Shown here piece after piece: positions 54,817-63,328 of a stretch of 64,000 bases of DNA (position 1 is its first letter; the number at the start of each line of letters is the position of its first letter). Below the pieces are notes generated by a model, which was not told where the DNA came from, ran no database searches, and was given only the letters and a program-made list of their open reading frames with translations. The position numbers were made by a program, and so were the translations under genes. The stretch comes from Flavobacterium sp. MFBS3-15 (lineage in GTDB: Bacteria > Bacteroidota > Bacteroidia > Flavobacteriales > Flavobacteriaceae). The DNA is taken from the NCBI RefSeq assembly GCF_026107645.2, contig NZ_JAPCHV010000011.1:1-64000 (forward strand), written 5' to 3'.

Positions 54817-54993
54817 ATGACAGGGCAAAATTTTGGAAATAAATTAACCGAAGGCGAAGATTACTACCTAACCCCCGAAGGTTACAAAGTGTTTACCGAG
54901 GCCTACCACCTCAAACGCGGCTACTGCTGCAAAAGCGGGTGCCGCCATTGCCCTTACGGATTTGACAAACGAACAGGAACTAATAGAAAATAG
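54817..54993 (+). CDS. DUF5522 domain small protein
   Basis: A 58-codon gene that is easy to overlook. It encodes a protein with the DUF5522 features: an aromatic/acidic start (EGEDYYLTPEGYKVFTEAYHLKRG) and then YCCKSGCRHCPYGF, a cysteine cluster CC-x2-GC-x2-CPYG that would bind a metal or iron-sulfur centre. The function is unknown. It starts at ATG 54817 and ends at TAG 54991-54993. The upstream leader is duplicated at 54281. It is followed by a palindromic repeat and urocanate hydratase. Confidence 0.85.
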   Translation: MTGQNFGNKLTEGEDYYLTPEGYKVFTEAYHLKRGYCCKSGCRHCPYGFDKRTGTNRK

Positions 54994-55032
54994 TTTTCAG
55001 TCATAGTTGCAGTTTCAAGTTTATGTATGGCA

Positions 55033-55089
55033 TGTCACTTCGAGCGCTGTCGAGAAGTACAATGCCCTTCGACTGCGCTCAGGGTGACA
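55033..55089. repeat. Imperfect palindrome TGTCACTTCGAGCG...CGCTCAGGGTGACA
   Basis: TGTCACTTCGAGCGCTGTCGAGAAG faces CTTCGACTGCGCTCAGGGTGACA around an 8-base centre. Sequences of this shape are common dispersed palindromes in Bacteroidota intergenic regions. It lies 33 bases before hutU and 39 bases after DUF5522. Confidence 0.65.
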
Positions 55090-55121
55090 CAAAATAACGA
55101 CCAAACGACAAACAACAAATC

Positions 55122-57107
55122 ATGACATTTCACGAACAAATACAGGAAGGCATCCCTTCCGTTCTGCCACAGCCTAAGCTTTACGAAGCGGACATCAACC
55201 ACGCGCCCAAGCGCAAAGAGATACTTTCTGCCGAAGAAAAGAAACTCGCGCTCCGTAATGCGTTGCGTTACTTCGAGCCACAGCACCATGCCCAACTGGT
55301 AAAGGAATTCAGCCACGAACTGGAAACCTACGGACGCATTTATATGTACCGTCTACGCCCGGATTACAGGATGTACGCAAGGCCAATTTCCGAATATCCC
55401 GGAAAAAGCGAGCAGGCCAAAGCCATCATGCTCATGATCCAAAACAATCTGGACTATGCAGTGGCGCAACACCCACACGAACTTATAACCTACGGTGGCA
55501 ACGGCGCGGTGTTCTCCAACTGGGCACAGTACCGTCTTACTATGAAATATCTGAGTGAAATGACCGATGAGCAAACATTGGTAATGTACTCCGGACACCC
55601 TATGGGGCTGTTCCCGTCACACAAGGATGCGCCAAGGGTAGTGGTGACCAACGGCATGATGATACCCAACTACTCAAAACCGGATGACTGGGAGAAATTT
55701 AACGCACTCGGTGTAACGCAGTACGGGCAGATGACCGCGGGAAGCTATATGTACATCGGGCCGCAGGGTATTGTGCACGGTACAACAATTACGGTACTAA
55801 ATGGTGGCCGCAAAATATCCAAAAACGGCGAAGGGCTGGATGGCAAGGTGTTCGTAACCTCCGGACTTGGCGGGATGAGTGGCGCACAGCCCAAGGCGGG
55901 CAATATTGCGGGCTGCATTACCGTGTGTGCCGAGGTGAATCCCAAAGCCGTACACACGCGCCATTCGCAGGGATGGGTAGATGAAGTGGTAACCGACATC
56001 AACGAACTCGTAAAGCGCGTCCGTTCGGCGAAAGCCAATAAGGAAGTGGTGTCCATCGCCTACCAGGGCAACGTGGTGGACGTTTGGGAAGAATTCGACA
56101 AGCAAAATATTTATATCGACCTGGGTAGTGACCAGACTTCGCTACACAACCCGTGGGCGGGTGGCTACTATCCTGTGGGATTGTCTTTGGAGGAATCCAA
56201 CACAATGATGGCCGAGAACCCGGAACTGTTTAAGGAAAAAGTACACGCATCGCTGCGCAGGCAGGCCGATGCCATCAACAGGCATACGGCTAAAGGAACC
56301 TATTTCTTCGATTACGGCAACGCCTTCCTTTTGGAAGCCTCCCGTGCCGGCGCTGATGTAATGGCGGCCAACGGCATCGACTTCAAATATCCGAGCTACG
56401 TGCAGGACATCATGGGTCCGATGTGCTTCGACTATGGGTTTGGGCCGTTCCGATGGGTATGCGCTTCCGGCAAGCCGGAAGACTTAGCAAAGACCGATGC
56501 TATTGCAGCAAATATTCTGGAAGAAATGGCCAAAACCGCACCTGATGAGATTAAGCAGCAAATGCAGGATAATATAAAATGGATACGCGGCGCGCAGGAA
56601 AACAGGTTGGTGGTAGGTTCGCAGGCGCGCATACTTTATGCCGATGCCGAAGGGCGCATCAACATTGCAAGGGCGTTCAATGAGGCCATTGCCAAAGGTG
56701 AAATAGGCCCGGTAGTATTGGGGCGTGACCACCACGACGTTTCAGGTACCGACTCGCCGTACCGCGAGACGTCCAACATTTACGACGGTTCGCGCTTTAC
56801 AGCCGACATGGCGATACACAATGTTATTGGCGACAGCTTCCGTGGCGCTACGTGGGTGAGTATCCACAACGGCGGAGGCGTAGGCTGGGGTGAGGTTATC
56901 AATGGGGGCTTTGGTATGGTTCTTGATGGTTCATCAGATGCATCAAGGCGCTTGGAATCAATGCTTTTCTGGGATGTGAACAACGGTATTGCAAGGCGCA
57001 GTTGGGCGAGGAACGACGAGGCGATTTTCGCCATAAAACGTGCCATGGAAGCGCAGCCGCTGCTAAAAGTCACTCTCCCGAATAAAGTGGACGATACCTT
57101 ACTCTAA
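55122..57107 (+). CDS. hutU: Urocanate hydratase
   Basis: The 661-residue enzyme converts urocanate to 4-imidazolone-5-propionate in histidine degradation using NAD+ as a prosthetic group. Recognisable segments are AVAQHPHELITYGGNGAVFSNW, TSGLGGMSGAQPKAGNIAG, GSDQTSLHNPWAGGYYPVG, YVQDIMGPMCFDYGFGPFRWVCASG (catalytic Cys region) and THNGGGVGWGE-like SIHNGGGVGWGEVINGGFG. It is longer than the usual 550-residue bacterial enzymes, with extra residues at the N-terminus, as in other flavobacteria. No hutH, hutI or hutG gene is adjacent, although the arginase-like protein at 40738 belongs to the hutG fold. Confidence 0.95.
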   Translation: MTFHEQIQEGIPSVLPQPKLYEADINHAPKRKEILSAEEKKLALRNALRYFEPQHHAQLVKEFSHELETYGRIYMYRLRPDYRMYARPISEYPGKSEQAKAIMLMIQNNLDYAVAQHPHELITYGGNGAVFSNWAQYRLTMKYLSEMTDEQTLVMYSGHPMGLFPSHKDAPRVVVTNGMMIPNYSKPDDWEKFNALGVTQYGQMTAGSYMYIGPQGIVHGTTITVLNGGRKISKNGEGLDGKVFVTSGLGGMSGAQPKAGNIAGCITVCAEVNPKAVHTRHSQGWVDEVVTDINELVKRVRSAKANKEVVSIAYQGNVVDVWEEFDKQNIYIDLGSDQTSLHNPWAGGYYPVGLSLEESNTMMAENPELFKEKVHASLRRQADAINRHTAKGTYFFDYGNAFLLEASRAGADVMAANGIDFKYPSYVQDIMGPMCFDYGFGPFRWVCASGKPEDLAKTDAIAANILEEMAKTAPDEIKQQMQDNIKWIRGAQENRLVVGSQARILYADAEGRINIARAFNEAIAKGEIGPVVLGRDHHDVSGTDSPYRETSNIYDGSRFTADMAIHNVIGDSFRGATWVSIHNGGGVGWGEVINGGFGMVLDGSSDASRRLESMLFWDVNNGIARRSWARNDEAIFAIKRAMEAQPLLKVTLPNKVDDTLL

Positions 57108-57177
57108 ACGGTATTCCTAAGGAAAGCGGGTTACGGCGTTACGATGCATTGCTATGAATCATTAACTCCTTTCAATC

Positions 57178-57726
57178 ATGAAAACAGTAAAATTCCTATC
57201 GTTGCTATTTATTACCGCGATGACGGTATCGTGCAGCTCGGTGCGGGTTTCGTCGGATTATGACGAGGCCGTAAACTTCGATCAATACAAAACCTATGGC
57301 TTCTTGAAAGACGGGATCGATAAGGCTGAAATATCCGACCTCGACAAGAAACGGATCATGCGTGCCATTGAGACCGAAATGCAGGAAAAAGGCTTTACCA
57401 AAAGCGACAAGCCTGCATTGCTGGTAAATATCTTTACCAAAGCCAATAAGGAAGTAAACGTGAACCAATGGGGTGGCGGTTATTGGGGCTGGGGTCCCGG
57501 CTGGGGCTGGGGCGGACCCTGGGGCTGGGGCGGCAACTACAACTCAGTGAGCACCTCTACCGAAGGGACGCTTTTCATTGACCTTATTGACGCTTCCAAA
57601 AAGGAACTGATCTGGCAGGGTGTGGGTAAAGGCGTACTGACCTTTGAGCGCGACAAAAAGCAGGAGCGTATTAATGAGTTTGTAGAAGAAATCATTGCGC
57701 AGTTCCCGCCCGTACAAAAAAAGTAA
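57178..57726 (+). CDS. DUF4136 lipoprotein
   Basis: The 182-residue protein has a lipobox (TAMTVSC, Cys19) and the DUF4136 pattern: SSVRVSSDYDEAVNFDQYKTYGFL, IMRAIETEMQEKGFTKSDKPALLVNIFTK. Its Gly/Trp-rich central loop contains WGWGPGWGWGGPWGWGG, and it continues TEGTLFIDLIDASKKELIWQGVGKGVL. The function is unknown, probably in the envelope. A terminator follows. Confidence 0.88.
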   Translation: MKTVKFLSLLFITAMTVSCSSVRVSSDYDEAVNFDQYKTYGFLKDGIDKAEISDLDKKRIMRAIETEMQEKGFTKSDKPALLVNIFTKANKEVNVNQWGGGYWGWGPGWGWGGPWGWGGNYNSVSTSTEGTLFIDLIDASKKELIWQGVGKGVLTFERDKKQERINEFVEEIIAQFPPVQKK

Positions 57727-57748
57727 TCGTACTCTTATTTTTATTTTC

Positions 57749-57776
57749 AAGTCCGTTTTTTAACGGGCTTTTTTCA
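57749..57776 (+). terminator. Terminator of the DUF4136 gene
   Basis: AAGTCCGTT/AACGGGCTT with one G-T pair and a 4-base loop, followed by six T residues, 23 bases after the stop. Confidence 0.8.
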
Positions 57777-57817
57777 TACATTTAGCGCAACCAATTGTTA
57801 ATCCCCCAATAAATGCT

Positions 57818-59914
57818 ATGAAAAAAACTTTACTATTGTTATTGCTCCTGTTTACGGGAATAATGCAGGCACAGATCGTGAATATCCCGGATGAAGATTT
57901 TAAGGACTATTTATTGTATCTGAGTGGCAGCCAAACTATCAATACTAATAATGATGGCGAAATACAAGTTTCTGAAGCATTAGCGGTACAACAGCTTACT
58001 ATATATGATGAGGATGGCCTTTTTTCTTCTCTAGAGGGAATAGAAGCATTTAGTAACCTTAGCTCACTAAGTATAACATCTTCGGTTACAAATATTAATT
58101 TAAGTGGAATGTCCCAACTTGTAAATCTTTTTCTCGACTGTTCCAATCTTTCAGAATTAGACATGACCGGCCTGCAAAATCTGGGTCATTTAACAATATA
58201 TAATGCACCAATTACTTCTTTGGATTTTTCGGGTTTGCCAAATCTCGTAGAAATTAGCCTCAGCTTGGATTCGATAACGTCTTTAATCATAGGTGATAAT
58301 ATCAATCTTTACGCTTTTGAAATTCATTCCAATTCTCTACAGGAGCTTGATTTAAGCAGTTGCCCAAATATTACTATGGTAGGTGTTACTTTAAATACCG
58401 AAAATCACCATGTTTTTATAAATCTTAAAAATGGTAACTCTTATTACGAACCGAACTCTTCGGCCCTTTATAATTATACTTTAGGTGAGGGCCAATATAA
58501 ATTCTTCGTCTGCTTAGACGAAGGGGAAATGGAAAATATAGCGTATATTGATGCTAATGCAATAATTACTAATTACTGCACCTTCACACCCGGTGGCAAT
58601 TACAATGTCATCACCGGCTCATTGCTTTTTGACAATGAAGCCGATGGCTGCGATACCAATGACACGGTTATCAGCAACATAAAACTTAACATCAATGACG
58701 GTACGGAAAGCGGCTCAACCATTAGCAGTACCGGCCTTTACAGCTTCTACACCCAGACAGGCACATTTACGGTAACCCCTGATTTTGAAAACGACCTCTT
58801 CACCATTACACCGCCATTCGCCGAGATAAATTTTATAGAAGTCGACAGCCTTGTCACTACGCAAAACTTCTGCCTTATGCCAAACGGCAACCATCCCGAC
58901 CTCGATATCGTAATTGTGCCTTTCGGCGCACGTCCGGGCTTTGATGCCGATTATAAGATCATTTACAGAAATAAGGGTAACCAGACGCTTTCCGGCAATA
59001 TCGTGTTTACCTACCAGGAGGATGAGCTGGACTTTGTATCGGCCAATCCTCTGCAGGATGCTTCAGCTTCAGGTTCGCTAACTTGGGATTATAACGATCT
59101 GGCACCCTTTCAGCAGCGCGAGATCTTTGTAACGTTAAACGTTAACGGGCCAATGGAGACCCCTCCTGTGAACATTGATGATAACCTGCAATTTACAGCA
59201 ACCATAAATCCGGTAACAGGCGATGATACGCCATTGGATAATGTCTTTGGAATTAAGGAAACGGTGATTGGGTCCTTCGATCCTAATGATATTACATGTC
59301 TTGAAGGCCGGAGCGTAAGTCCTGACATGATAGGGGAGTACCTGCACTACAACATCAATTTTGAGAACACCGGTACGGCTCCGGCCACCTTCGTTGTTAT
59401 AAAAAATGTCATAGACACATCTCAGTTCGATATAACCTCGTTCGGGATGCTGGGCGCTTCGCATCCTGTCAATGCTACCATCACAGGAAACAAAGTGGAG
59501 TTCTATTTTAATAATATCAATCTCGGGCCGCTGGGCAAGGGTAATGTGGTGTTCAGGATAAAAACGTTGAGTACACTGCAGGCAAATGATGACGTTACCC
59601 AGCAAGCCAATATCTATTTCGATTATAACTGGCCAATACAGACTAATGATGCTACAACGGTATTCGAGGTGCTGAACAGTGGGGAATTTGAAAGGGATTA
59701 TACCATAAAGGTTTATCCAAACCCTTCTGATGGCATTGTGAATATTTCAGCCGCTTCGGAAATAAAGTCGTTTGAACTGTATGATGTACAGGGCAGGCTG
59801 CTACAGGCTGGCACCAATGCTTCGTTAGACACTTCAGGCCGGGCGGCCGGGATGTATTTTGTAAGGGTGTTTACGGAAGAAGGAATGAAGGTGGAGAAAG
59901 TTTTCAAAAAATGA
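57818..59914 (+). CDS. Secreted protein with leucine-rich-repeat-like, DUF7619 and type A T9SS sorting domains
   Basis: The 698-residue protein has a signal peptide (about 1-20), an N-terminal region of LRR-like units (about 60-190: LSSLSITSS, LVNLFLDCSNLSELDMTGLQNLGHLTIY), then beta domains. A DUF7619-type segment follows (SFDPNDITCLEGRSVSPDMIGEYLHYNINFENTGTAPATFVVIKN) and a C-terminal type A sorting domain (about 625-698: YPNPSDGIVNISAASEIKSFELYDVQGRLLQ ending KVEKVFKK). The sorting domain directs export through the T9SS of which gldKLMN encode the core. The LRR part is more AT-rich than the rest, suggesting a mosaic origin. The ligand is unknown. Confidence 0.85.
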   Translation: MKKTLLLLLLLFTGIMQAQIVNIPDEDFKDYLLYLSGSQTINTNNDGEIQVSEALAVQQLTIYDEDGLFSSLEGIEAFSNLSSLSITSSVTNINLSGMSQLVNLFLDCSNLSELDMTGLQNLGHLTIYNAPITSLDFSGLPNLVEISLSLDSITSLIIGDNINLYAFEIHSNSLQELDLSSCPNITMVGVTLNTENHHVFINLKNGNSYYEPNSSALYNYTLGEGQYKFFVCLDEGEMENIAYIDANAIITNYCTFTPGGNYNVITGSLLFDNEADGCDTNDTVISNIKLNINDGTESGSTISSTGLYSFYTQTGTFTVTPDFENDLFTITPPFAEINFIEVDSLVTTQNFCLMPNGNHPDLDIVIVPFGARPGFDADYKIIYRNKGNQTLSGNIVFTYQEDELDFVSANPLQDASASGSLTWDYNDLAPFQQREIFVTLNVNGPMETPPVNIDDNLQFTATINPVTGDDTPLDNVFGIKETVIGSFDPNDITCLEGRSVSPDMIGEYLHYNINFENTGTAPATFVVIKNVIDTSQFDITSFGMLGASHPVNATITGNKVEFYFNNINLGPLGKGNVVFRIKTLSTLQANDDVTQQANIYFDYNWPIQTNDATTVFEVLNSGEFERDYTIKVYPNPSDGIVNISAASEIKSFELYDVQGRLLQAGTNASLDTSGRAAGMYFVRVFTEEGMKVEKVFKK

Positions 59915-59927
59915 TTTTTATTGAAAT

Positions 59928-59969
59928 ATAATCATGAAGCCGCAAAACATTTTGCGGCTTCATGATTAT
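59928..59969. terminator. Long perfect palindrome between convergent genes
   Basis: ATAATCATGAAGCCGCAAAA and TTTGCGGCTTCATGATTAT pair along nearly 19 bases with a very short loop. It can terminate both the T9SS cargo gene and the gene at 59989; neither strand has a long T run. Confidence 0.75.
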
Positions 59970-59988
59970 GTGTAATAGATCTTGTTAT

Positions 59989-61113
59989 CTATTTTATTTC
60001 CTCAAACTGTTTTAAAAATTCCGGATACCATTTATCAATTTTTTCATAGGGATATTTTGAGCGGATTTTTAAAAGGTTCTCTATAAATAATTTCATTTTC
60101 GGAAACCCCCTTTCAGTCATTAGGTCAGTAATATCTTTAATTACTTTATCCAATGTAGCCTGGTCATAATGATCTTTACAATAAAGCACGAATACACCAT
60201 AAGTCATATATTCATTAAATACATTAACAGGTTTAGGATAGGCAAAAGTTCCTTCTGCGTCTTCATTTACCCATATTTTTCGTTCAGCAAAAATTTGATT
60301 GATAGTTTCTTTATTTGCTTCTGTCGGAGTGTCGACATAATTATGGTCAATTTCTGTAAACATTACCCTTGTATTCAATAATTCGTTTTCCTTCGGGGTA
60401 AGATTGGGGTAAAAATCAACAGGTGGAAGATTCATGTGAATTAATGAAAAATTATTATTGGTAAATTGCCCCGTATAGTTCAATCCGTTAATTAAGGGAG
60501 AGCATAGAATGATATAGCTGTCTCTTTTTGTTTCAAAATTATTTTCAAGCCATTTCCACTGCCTTCCCAGGTTAGCGTTTTTTTCGTAGTCTGAGATAAT
60601 GCCTGAATAATACTCCTTGTGCTCAGAATAGAATTTTCTGAAATTTGATTTTTTCGCAAATTTTTCTATTTCGTCTTTATAGGTAGTAATGGGGTTTTTG
60701 TCGATTTTCATATTTGCCACTGCGGTAGCCGGAAAGATGAAGACTTTACTTTTTACAAGCTTATTCCCTTTGAAATTGTAAGAAATAGCATTCCCTGTAA
60801 GAAAAATATAATTGTAGGGAGAGGAAACCATTAACGAATCAAACGTCCTGATGATATTTTCATTTTCATAGGATTTAAAATGATTTAGTACATCCTGGTA
60901 ATACTGTCCTTCCTGTTGCACCATATCATCATTCTCTTTTCCTGAATTTGTAATGGCAAGCATAATTTGAATCAATTCCTTAACTTCGTTGATTTCAATT
61001 TTATATTTCCCCAGGTTCTCTTTTTTATATTTCTCCGAAAATGTTACTCTTTCCTGTGCAAATGAACAGAATGAAACTAAAATTAATATGGTTGACAGTG
61101 TTTTTTTCTTCAT
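59989..61113 (-). CDS. Exported protein of unknown function
   Basis: The 374-residue protein has a signal peptide (about 1-19, KKTLSTILILVSFCSFAQE) and a mature part rich in Lys, Glu, Asn and Tyr without a recognised domain or lipobox. It is AT-rich relative to most neighbours. It converges with the T9SS cargo gene across a perfect palindrome. Upstream is the 338-base gap before the aromatic hydroxylase gene. Confidence 0.6.
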   Translation of the reverse strand: MKKKTLSTILILVSFCSFAQERVTFSEKYKKENLGKYKIEINEVKELIQIMLAITNSGKENDDMVQQEGQYYQDVLNHFKSYENENIIRTFDSLMVSSPYNYIFLTGNAISYNFKGNKLVKSKVFIFPATAVANMKIDKNPITTYKDEIEKFAKKSNFRKFYSEHKEYYSGIISDYEKNANLGRQWKWLENNFETKRDSYIILCSPLINGLNYTGQFTNNNFSLIHMNLPPVDFYPNLTPKENELLNTRVMFTEIDHNYVDTPTEANKETINQIFAERKIWVNEDAEGTFAYPKPVNVFNEYMTYGVFVLYCKDHYDQATLDKVIKDITDLMTERGFPKMKLFIENLLKIRSKYPYEKIDKWYPEFLKQFEEIK

Positions 61114-61306
61114 GATGAAATTAATTCCGTATTATTTTATTGAGTTAAGATTAGTCAGCATTTAGGCTTACTTTAAAAGTTTGGCGGCTAAATTACAAAA
61201 GTCGGATGAAAATAATTATCAACCGGCATACTAAACAGGTTAATAGTTCAGTTCTATAAATACTGTTTATTACTGTTATTTCAATTATTACTTTGTTTCT
61301 GTTCTG

Positions 61307-61337
61307 TAGCCGTGGTGAAAACCACGGCTTTTTCATG
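61307..61337 (+). terminator. Orphan terminator hairpin in the 61114-61451 gap
   Basis: AGCCGTGGT/ACCACGGCT perfect 9-base stem with a GAAA loop and a TTTTTC run on the plus strand. No gene precedes it on that strand, and the promoter of the downstream hydroxylase lies after it. It may end a small RNA from the gap. Otherwise the gap holds nothing recognisable except that promoter. Confidence 0.6.
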
Positions 61338-61399
61338 TTGATTATTTTTTAACCGACAGTTTCGAATGAACGAAATTTAAATATAAACTTTACGTTTTA

Positions 61400-61429
61400 T
61401 TGATATTAAATGAGAATTTCGTAATTTTA
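61400..61429 (+). promoter_or_regulatory. Promoter of the aromatic amino acid hydroxylase gene
   Basis: TTG, 19 bases, TAATTTTA fits the housekeeping consensus except for the last base. It ends 22 bases before the ATG. Confidence 0.5.
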
Positions 61430-61451
61430 CGAAGTTACTAATGAAGAAACT

Positions 61452-63212
61452 ATGAGTGCACCCATTGAGAGCAATCCCTTAATCGACAGGCTTCCCAATC
61501 ATTTGAGGCAATTTATAAAACCGCAGGATTACAGCGATTACACCCCCATCAACCAGGCAGTGTGGCGCTATGTTATGCGTAAGAATGTAGATTACCTCAG
61601 CAGGGTTGCGCACAGCTCTTACCTTGACGGATTGAAGAAGACGGGCATTGAAATTGACAACATCCCGAGCATGTACGGCATGAACAGGATATTGAAGGAG
61701 ATAGGCTGGGCTGCCGTGGCTGTAGACGGGTTCATTCCGCCCAACGCGTTCATGGAATTCCAGGCATACAACGTACTGGTTATCGCATCGGACATACGCC
61801 AGCTGGAACACATAGAATATACACCCGCACCGGACATCATCCACGAGGGTGCAGGGCATGCACCAATAATTGCGAACCCTGAATATGCCGAGTATTTAAG
61901 GCGTTTTGGCGAAATTGGCTGTAAAGCCATCTCATCGTCGCACGATTATGAAATTTACGAGGCGATACGCCTGCTTTCCATACTAAAAGAAGCCGAGGGC
62001 ACACCGCAGGAAGAGATCGATGCGATTGAAAAACGTGTTGACGAACTTCAGAACCAGGTGGTAGAACCATCCGAAATGGCACTCATCCGCAACCTGCACT
62101 GGTGGACGGTAGAGTACGGTCTCATTGGCACAGTTGAAGAGCCTAAAATATACGGCGCCGGATTGCTTTCCTCCATTGGAGAAAGCGCGTGGTGCATGAC
62201 TGATAATGTAACAAAACTGCCGTACGATATTGAAGCTGCCTACCAGGGCTTCGACATTACCAAGCCGCAGCCGCAGCTTTTTGTTACGCCCGATTTTGCC
62301 TTCCTGAGCCAGGTGCTCGAGGAGTTCGCCAACAAAATGGCATTGCGCACCGGGGGACTTTCGGGAGTGCAGAAGCTTATCAAATCGAAAGCGCTCGGTA
62401 CAATAGAACTGAGCACGGGCATACAGGTTTCAGGTATATTTACCAATGTAATAGAAAATGACGGCAAGCCCGTTTATATACAAACGACCGGCAAAACGGC
62501 TCTTTCCTACCGTGAGAAAGAATTGGTAGGGCATGGCGTAGATTACCATTCCGAAGGGTTTGGAAGCCCGATAGGCAAACTGGTAGGCATCAACCTCGCT
62601 ATTGAGGATATGAGCCCGCGCGACCTGAAAGCATACGATATTTACGAAGGACTCCGCGTAACCCTTGAATTTGAAGGCGACATACAAGTGAGTGGAGAAA
62701 TCATTACCGGCACGCGAAACATCCAGGGCAAGATCATCATCATCAGTTTCAAAGATTGTACCGTGACCCACGGCGATACCGTGCTGTTCCAGCCGGAGTG
62801 GGGCATTTATGACATGGCAGTTGGCAAAAAAGTAGTTTCGGCCTATTCAGGCCCTGCTGATGTAAACAGCTTTGACCTGGTAACACACGTGCCGTCGAGC
62901 AAAACTATCAAGGCTAAAAAATCACCGGAACGCGAAGAGCTGGAAGGCTTATACCAAAATATCCGCAGTATCAGGGAAGGCAATGAGCAAACGCTCAACA
63001 TTGCAGATACTTTCGCTAAAGTGAAGGAAAGACACCCGAACGACTGGCTGCTGTCTGTAGAGATCGCCGAGCTGCTCAACGCTGACGATGCCGAAGGCCT
63101 GCTCCCGGAAGTGATGGCGCACCTCGATGAAGTTAAAAAGAAACGCCCCGAAGTCGCCCATCTTATTGATGGCGGCCTCGACCTCATATTTGAAAAAGAA
63201 AAAGCGGTTTAG
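61452..63212 (+). CDS. Aromatic amino acid hydroxylase (phenylalanine 4-monooxygenase family) with a C-terminal extension
   Basis: The 586-residue protein has the biopterin-dependent hydroxylase domain in its first 300 residues. The non-haem iron site is visible: H131 and H136 in IIHEGAGHAP and E221 in WWTVEYGLIG. The domain hydroxylates Phe (or Trp/Tyr) using tetrahydrobiopterin and O2. Most bacterial PAH proteins stop near 300 residues; here 280 further residues follow, including a beta-rich part (about 330-470) and a helical end. The role of that part is unknown. The longer form is, as I recall, common in flavobacteria. It is monocistronic and is followed by a palindromic repeat. Confidence 0.93.
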   Translation: MSAPIESNPLIDRLPNHLRQFIKPQDYSDYTPINQAVWRYVMRKNVDYLSRVAHSSYLDGLKKTGIEIDNIPSMYGMNRILKEIGWAAVAVDGFIPPNAFMEFQAYNVLVIASDIRQLEHIEYTPAPDIIHEGAGHAPIIANPEYAEYLRRFGEIGCKAISSSHDYEIYEAIRLLSILKEAEGTPQEEIDAIEKRVDELQNQVVEPSEMALIRNLHWWTVEYGLIGTVEEPKIYGAGLLSSIGESAWCMTDNVTKLPYDIEAAYQGFDITKPQPQLFVTPDFAFLSQVLEEFANKMALRTGGLSGVQKLIKSKALGTIELSTGIQVSGIFTNVIENDGKPVYIQTTGKTALSYREKELVGHGVDYHSEGFGSPIGKLVGINLAIEDMSPRDLKAYDIYEGLRVTLEFEGDIQVSGEIITGTRNIQGKIIIISFKDCTVTHGDTVLFQPEWGIYDMAVGKKVVSAYSGPADVNSFDLVTHVPSSKTIKAKKSPEREELEGLYQNIRSIREGNEQTLNIADTFAKVKERHPNDWLLSVEIAELLNADDAEGLLPEVMAHLDEVKKKRPEVAHLIDGGLDLIFEKEKAV

Positions 63213-63230
63213 TTTTCCCTGCGTTCGTAT

Positions 63231-63321
63231 CAATGCGAGCGTAGCTTACGGAGCGCGGCAATCTTTCCTTGTCTGAGTACAACCGGAGGGAAGATTTCTT
63301 CGTCGTTCCTCCCGGCAATGA
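63231..63321. repeat. Palindromic intergenic repeat, GCGAGCG family, copy 2
   Basis: CAATGCGAGCG...GGCAATCTTTCC on the left and GGAAGATTTCTTCGTCGTTCC...GGCAATG on the right form an imperfect palindrome. It shares exact blocks of 20 and 14 bases with the repeat at 10462-10553 and lies between the hydroxylase stop and the end of the convergent DUF4230 gene. Confidence 0.8.
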
Positions 63322-63328
63322 AACAAAC

